A stretch of 8,003 nt of DNA from Chromatiales bacterium (GTDB lineage Bacteria > Pseudomonadota > Gammaproteobacteria > JACCYU01): contig JAPSGG010000051.1 in NCBI GenBank assembly GCA_031177845.1, forward strand, positions 1-8,003. The letters run 5' to 3'. The stretch's first letter is position 1; every line of letters starts with the position of its first letter. Shown here piece by piece: positions 6,335 through 8,003 of this stretch. The translations under genes were made by a program, and so were the position numbers. Under the pieces are notes generated by a model, which searched no databases, was not told the DNA's origin, and worked only from the letters and a program-made list of their open reading frames with translations.

Positions 6335-7825
6335 TTACCGCGTATTACAGTTTGTGCCTGAGCACATGCGCAGCTGATCCAGCTTGGTCGTTAGATCGGG
6401 CATGATCTGGCTGTATGCGCTATCGGCATGGCGGCTTTCGAGCTGGTAAGGATCATAGTGCGCGGAGTTCTTGCGCATGTCATACAGCTCCTGCTCACCG
6501 GTATCATATTCAACATAAAGAAAAGAATTATTTCGTAACGCTTGATAACGGAGCGTTTCGATAAGAAGGTCGCGCGCAGATCCAAGGCTGGGATCGAATA
6601 GCGAGCGGCCGTCCATAATTAAGCCAGCAGTAGCCCCAGCGACCTCGACAATGGTGGGAGCAAGATCAATATTGGCCACGAACTGGTCAGCGGTTGCGTC
6701 CACGGGAAGGCTCTCGCCTCGGATGAGCAGTGGGACGCGCGCGGTCTCCTCATACGCCCAGAACTTGCCCTCTGGATGCCTGAGCCGGTGCTCACCATGA
6801 AAGTAGCCGTTGTCGGAAGCGAAGATTAGTACGGTATCATCGAGCACTCCGGCATCGGCTAATTCATTCACGACCCGCTGCACCAGATCGTCCACGGCAA
6901 GCAGCGAGGCGAGACGATCGCGGTAGCGATCCTTGAGTTCCTGCTTCTCGTCCGGGGAGATGAGGGACAAATTGCGAATGAACGTGGGCTTATCCGAGAC
7001 ATCCGTCTCGTTGAACGAAGGCGGATGGGGGAGCGGCTCGTCGGCGAAAGCGAACACATGGCGTGGCGCTGGCCGAGGACCGCCGATTCCTGTTCGGTGA
7101 GGAGGAACAGGCGCAATGCTTAGAAAAAAAGGTTGCCTTTGTGCCGCCTTGGCGATGGTCTCCACAGCCCGATTGGCAAGCACATCAGTCTGGTAATCGG
7201 CTTCGGCCTCCCCGTAAGTCACCAGCGTGCCATTGGCGTTGATGGTGTAGCCATACATCCTGTATGTAGTGGGATCGACGAGTCCTTGCCAATCGCTCCA
7301 CCCCGGTGGCACCTCATTCGGATTCTCTTTGCCGTAGCCGTTCAAGTATTTGCCGATGTGACTGGTGTAATAGCCTGCCGCCTGGAGCCAGACGGGTAAC
7401 GTATTGGTGTGGTCGAGCGCCGCATAGCCGCCATTAGGCGGATCGTTGCTGAGAACCCCATGGTTGTGGGGATACTGGCCCGTGAGGAAGGTCGCGCGCG
7501 ACGGACAACACAGCGGATTGGTTACCAAGCTGTTGCTAAAGGTAATACCCCTTCCGATCAGCTTCTTGGTTTTTGCCATTACTTGCAGGTCATTTAGCCG
7601 CATGTCGTCGGCCATAATAACGACGATGTTTGGCTGGGCTGCCGCTGCCACGGGCGCCAGTACCAAGCTGGTCGCGCTAAAGATCATAGCGCCGAACATA
7701 CATACGCGTAGACGGCATGAGGCCGCGGATTTGCGCGCAGTAATCGCTTTCGTCCATCGAAGAAGTGGGCCTTGCGGCGTTAAATGTGCGGCCCGAATAA
7801 GCGTCTGGGATTTCTCGATACCCAT
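6335..7825 (-). CDS. Exported formylglycine-type sulfatase, glucosamine-6-sulfatase-like
   Basis: This enzyme should hydrolyse sulfate esters outside the cytoplasm. Residue numbers here count from the ATG at 7825 (496 residues). The sulfatase signature LCCPSRATFLTGQYPHNHG holds the Cys converted to formylglycine (Cys106 in C-x-P-S-R). Metal and sulfate ligands of the fold are visible: ADD (72-74), HIGKYLNGYG with Lys159, PPH (His243), SDNG (337-340), and HPEGK with Lys354. GKYLNGYG, PPGWSDW, YQTDVLAN, LLAVDDLV and SDNGYFHGEHRL resemble eukaryotic N-acetylglucosamine-6-sulfatase (GNS), from memory. The true substrate is unknown. A hydrophobic stretch ending in Ala (about residues 43-63, before QPNIVVIMADD) is a signal peptide after an unusually long basic n-region. 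The C-terminus carries a CSGTNC pair that could form a disulfide. Alternative starts are ATG 7843 and TTG 7921; AAGGA ten bases before ATG 7825 favours the one given. No maturation enzyme is in the window. Confidence 0.88.
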   Translation of the reverse strand: MGIEKSQTLIRAAHLTPQGPLLRWTKAITARKSAASCRLRVCMFGAMIFSATSLVLAPVAAAAQPNIVVIMADDMRLNDLQVMAKTKKLIGRGITFSNSLVTNPLCCPSRATFLTGQYPHNHGVLSNDPPNGGYAALDHTNTLPVWLQAAGYYTSHIGKYLNGYGKENPNEVPPGWSDWQGLVDPTTYRMYGYTINANGTLVTYGEAEADYQTDVLANRAVETIAKAAQRQPFFLSIAPVPPHRTGIGGPRPAPRHVFAFADEPLPHPPSFNETDVSDKPTFIRNLSLISPDEKQELKDRYRDRLASLLAVDDLVQRVVNELADAGVLDDTVLIFASDNGYFHGEHRLRHPEGKFWAYEETARVPLLIRGESLPVDATADQFVANIDLAPTIVEVAGATAGLIMDGRSLFDPSLGSARDLLIETLRYQALRNNSFLYVEYDTGEQELYDMRKNSAHYDPYQLESRHADSAYSQIMPDLTTKLDQLRMCSGTNCNTR

Positions 7826-8003
7826 AACGTGTTCGTCCTTCATGGTCGTGAGGGACCTGAGACTCCCGACCCGCTGACGAACAACAGCCGGATTGCTGCC
7901 CAGGGTGCATGAGCTGATCAAATCAGATCTTTTCGCGTCACCTTGCTAAACAACAAGCCCCAAGGCGTGGATGGCAATCCGTTCACAGTTTTTAAGGCCA
8001 CAA

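Noticed and set aside
7101..7196. A + strand mini-gene inside the sulfatase: GGAGG at 7101-7105, ATG at 7116 and a 26-codon frame with a basic, hydrophobic start.
   Set aside because: It is antisense to conserved sulfatase coding sequence. The GGAGG is the complement of codons for the conserved PPH segment, so coding constraint explains it.
7826..8003. Search for a promoter, another gene or an operator upstream of the sulfatase.
   Set aside because: Only weak hexamer matches and a five-pair CCTTG/CAAGG inverted repeat were found. Nothing is strong enough to annotate.
1..8003. tRNA, rRNA, CRISPR arrays, insertion-sequence ends, toxin-antitoxin or defence genes.
   Set aside because: No regularly spaced repeats, terminal inverted repeats with target duplications, transposase motifs or tRNA-like folds were seen on either strand.

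Overview
The window is a phosphate-uptake and polyphosphate locus from a proteobacterium. PhoU and the membrane permeases look gammaproteobacterial to me, but that placement comes from recalled sequence resemblance, not a search. The DNA is moderately GC-rich and the genes are tightly packed. Six genes can be supported, five on the + strand and one on the - strand, together with the 3' end of a seventh.

Layout. Bases 2-151 are the last 49 codons of a protein that fits the C-terminus of the phosphate-binding protein PstS. A UUCG-loop intrinsic terminator follows (178-204), then a Pho-box-like site (218-239) ahead of pstC. pstC (324-1259) and pstA (1256-2188) overlap by four bases. pstB follows after 30 bases (2219-3136). 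A 242-base gap (3137-3378) has no convincing gene but holds two competing hairpins and a third perfect hairpin. phoU (3379-4104) comes next, then a 98-base gap with a strong sigma-70-type promoter, and ppk (4203-6311). Convergent to ppk, 23 bases away, is an exported sulfatase of the formylglycine type (6335 to about 7825, - strand). The remaining ~180 bases upstream of the sulfatase show nothing I can name.

How the genes work together. PstS captures periplasmic phosphate, PstC and PstA form the inner-membrane channel, and PstB hydrolyses ATP to drive import. PhoU links transporter activity to Pho-regulon signalling and restrains uptake. PPK1 stores the terminal phosphate of ATP as polyphosphate, so import, its brake and storage are encoded side by side. 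phoB and phoR are not in the window. The sulfatase may be unrelated to phosphate, or it may belong to a wider nutrient-scavenging set; the sequence does not decide this.

No previously undescribed system is evident. The points most worth a second look are the structured pstB-phoU gap, the palindrome over the ppk -35 element, the N-terminal extension of PstB, and the presence and substrate of the sulfatase.
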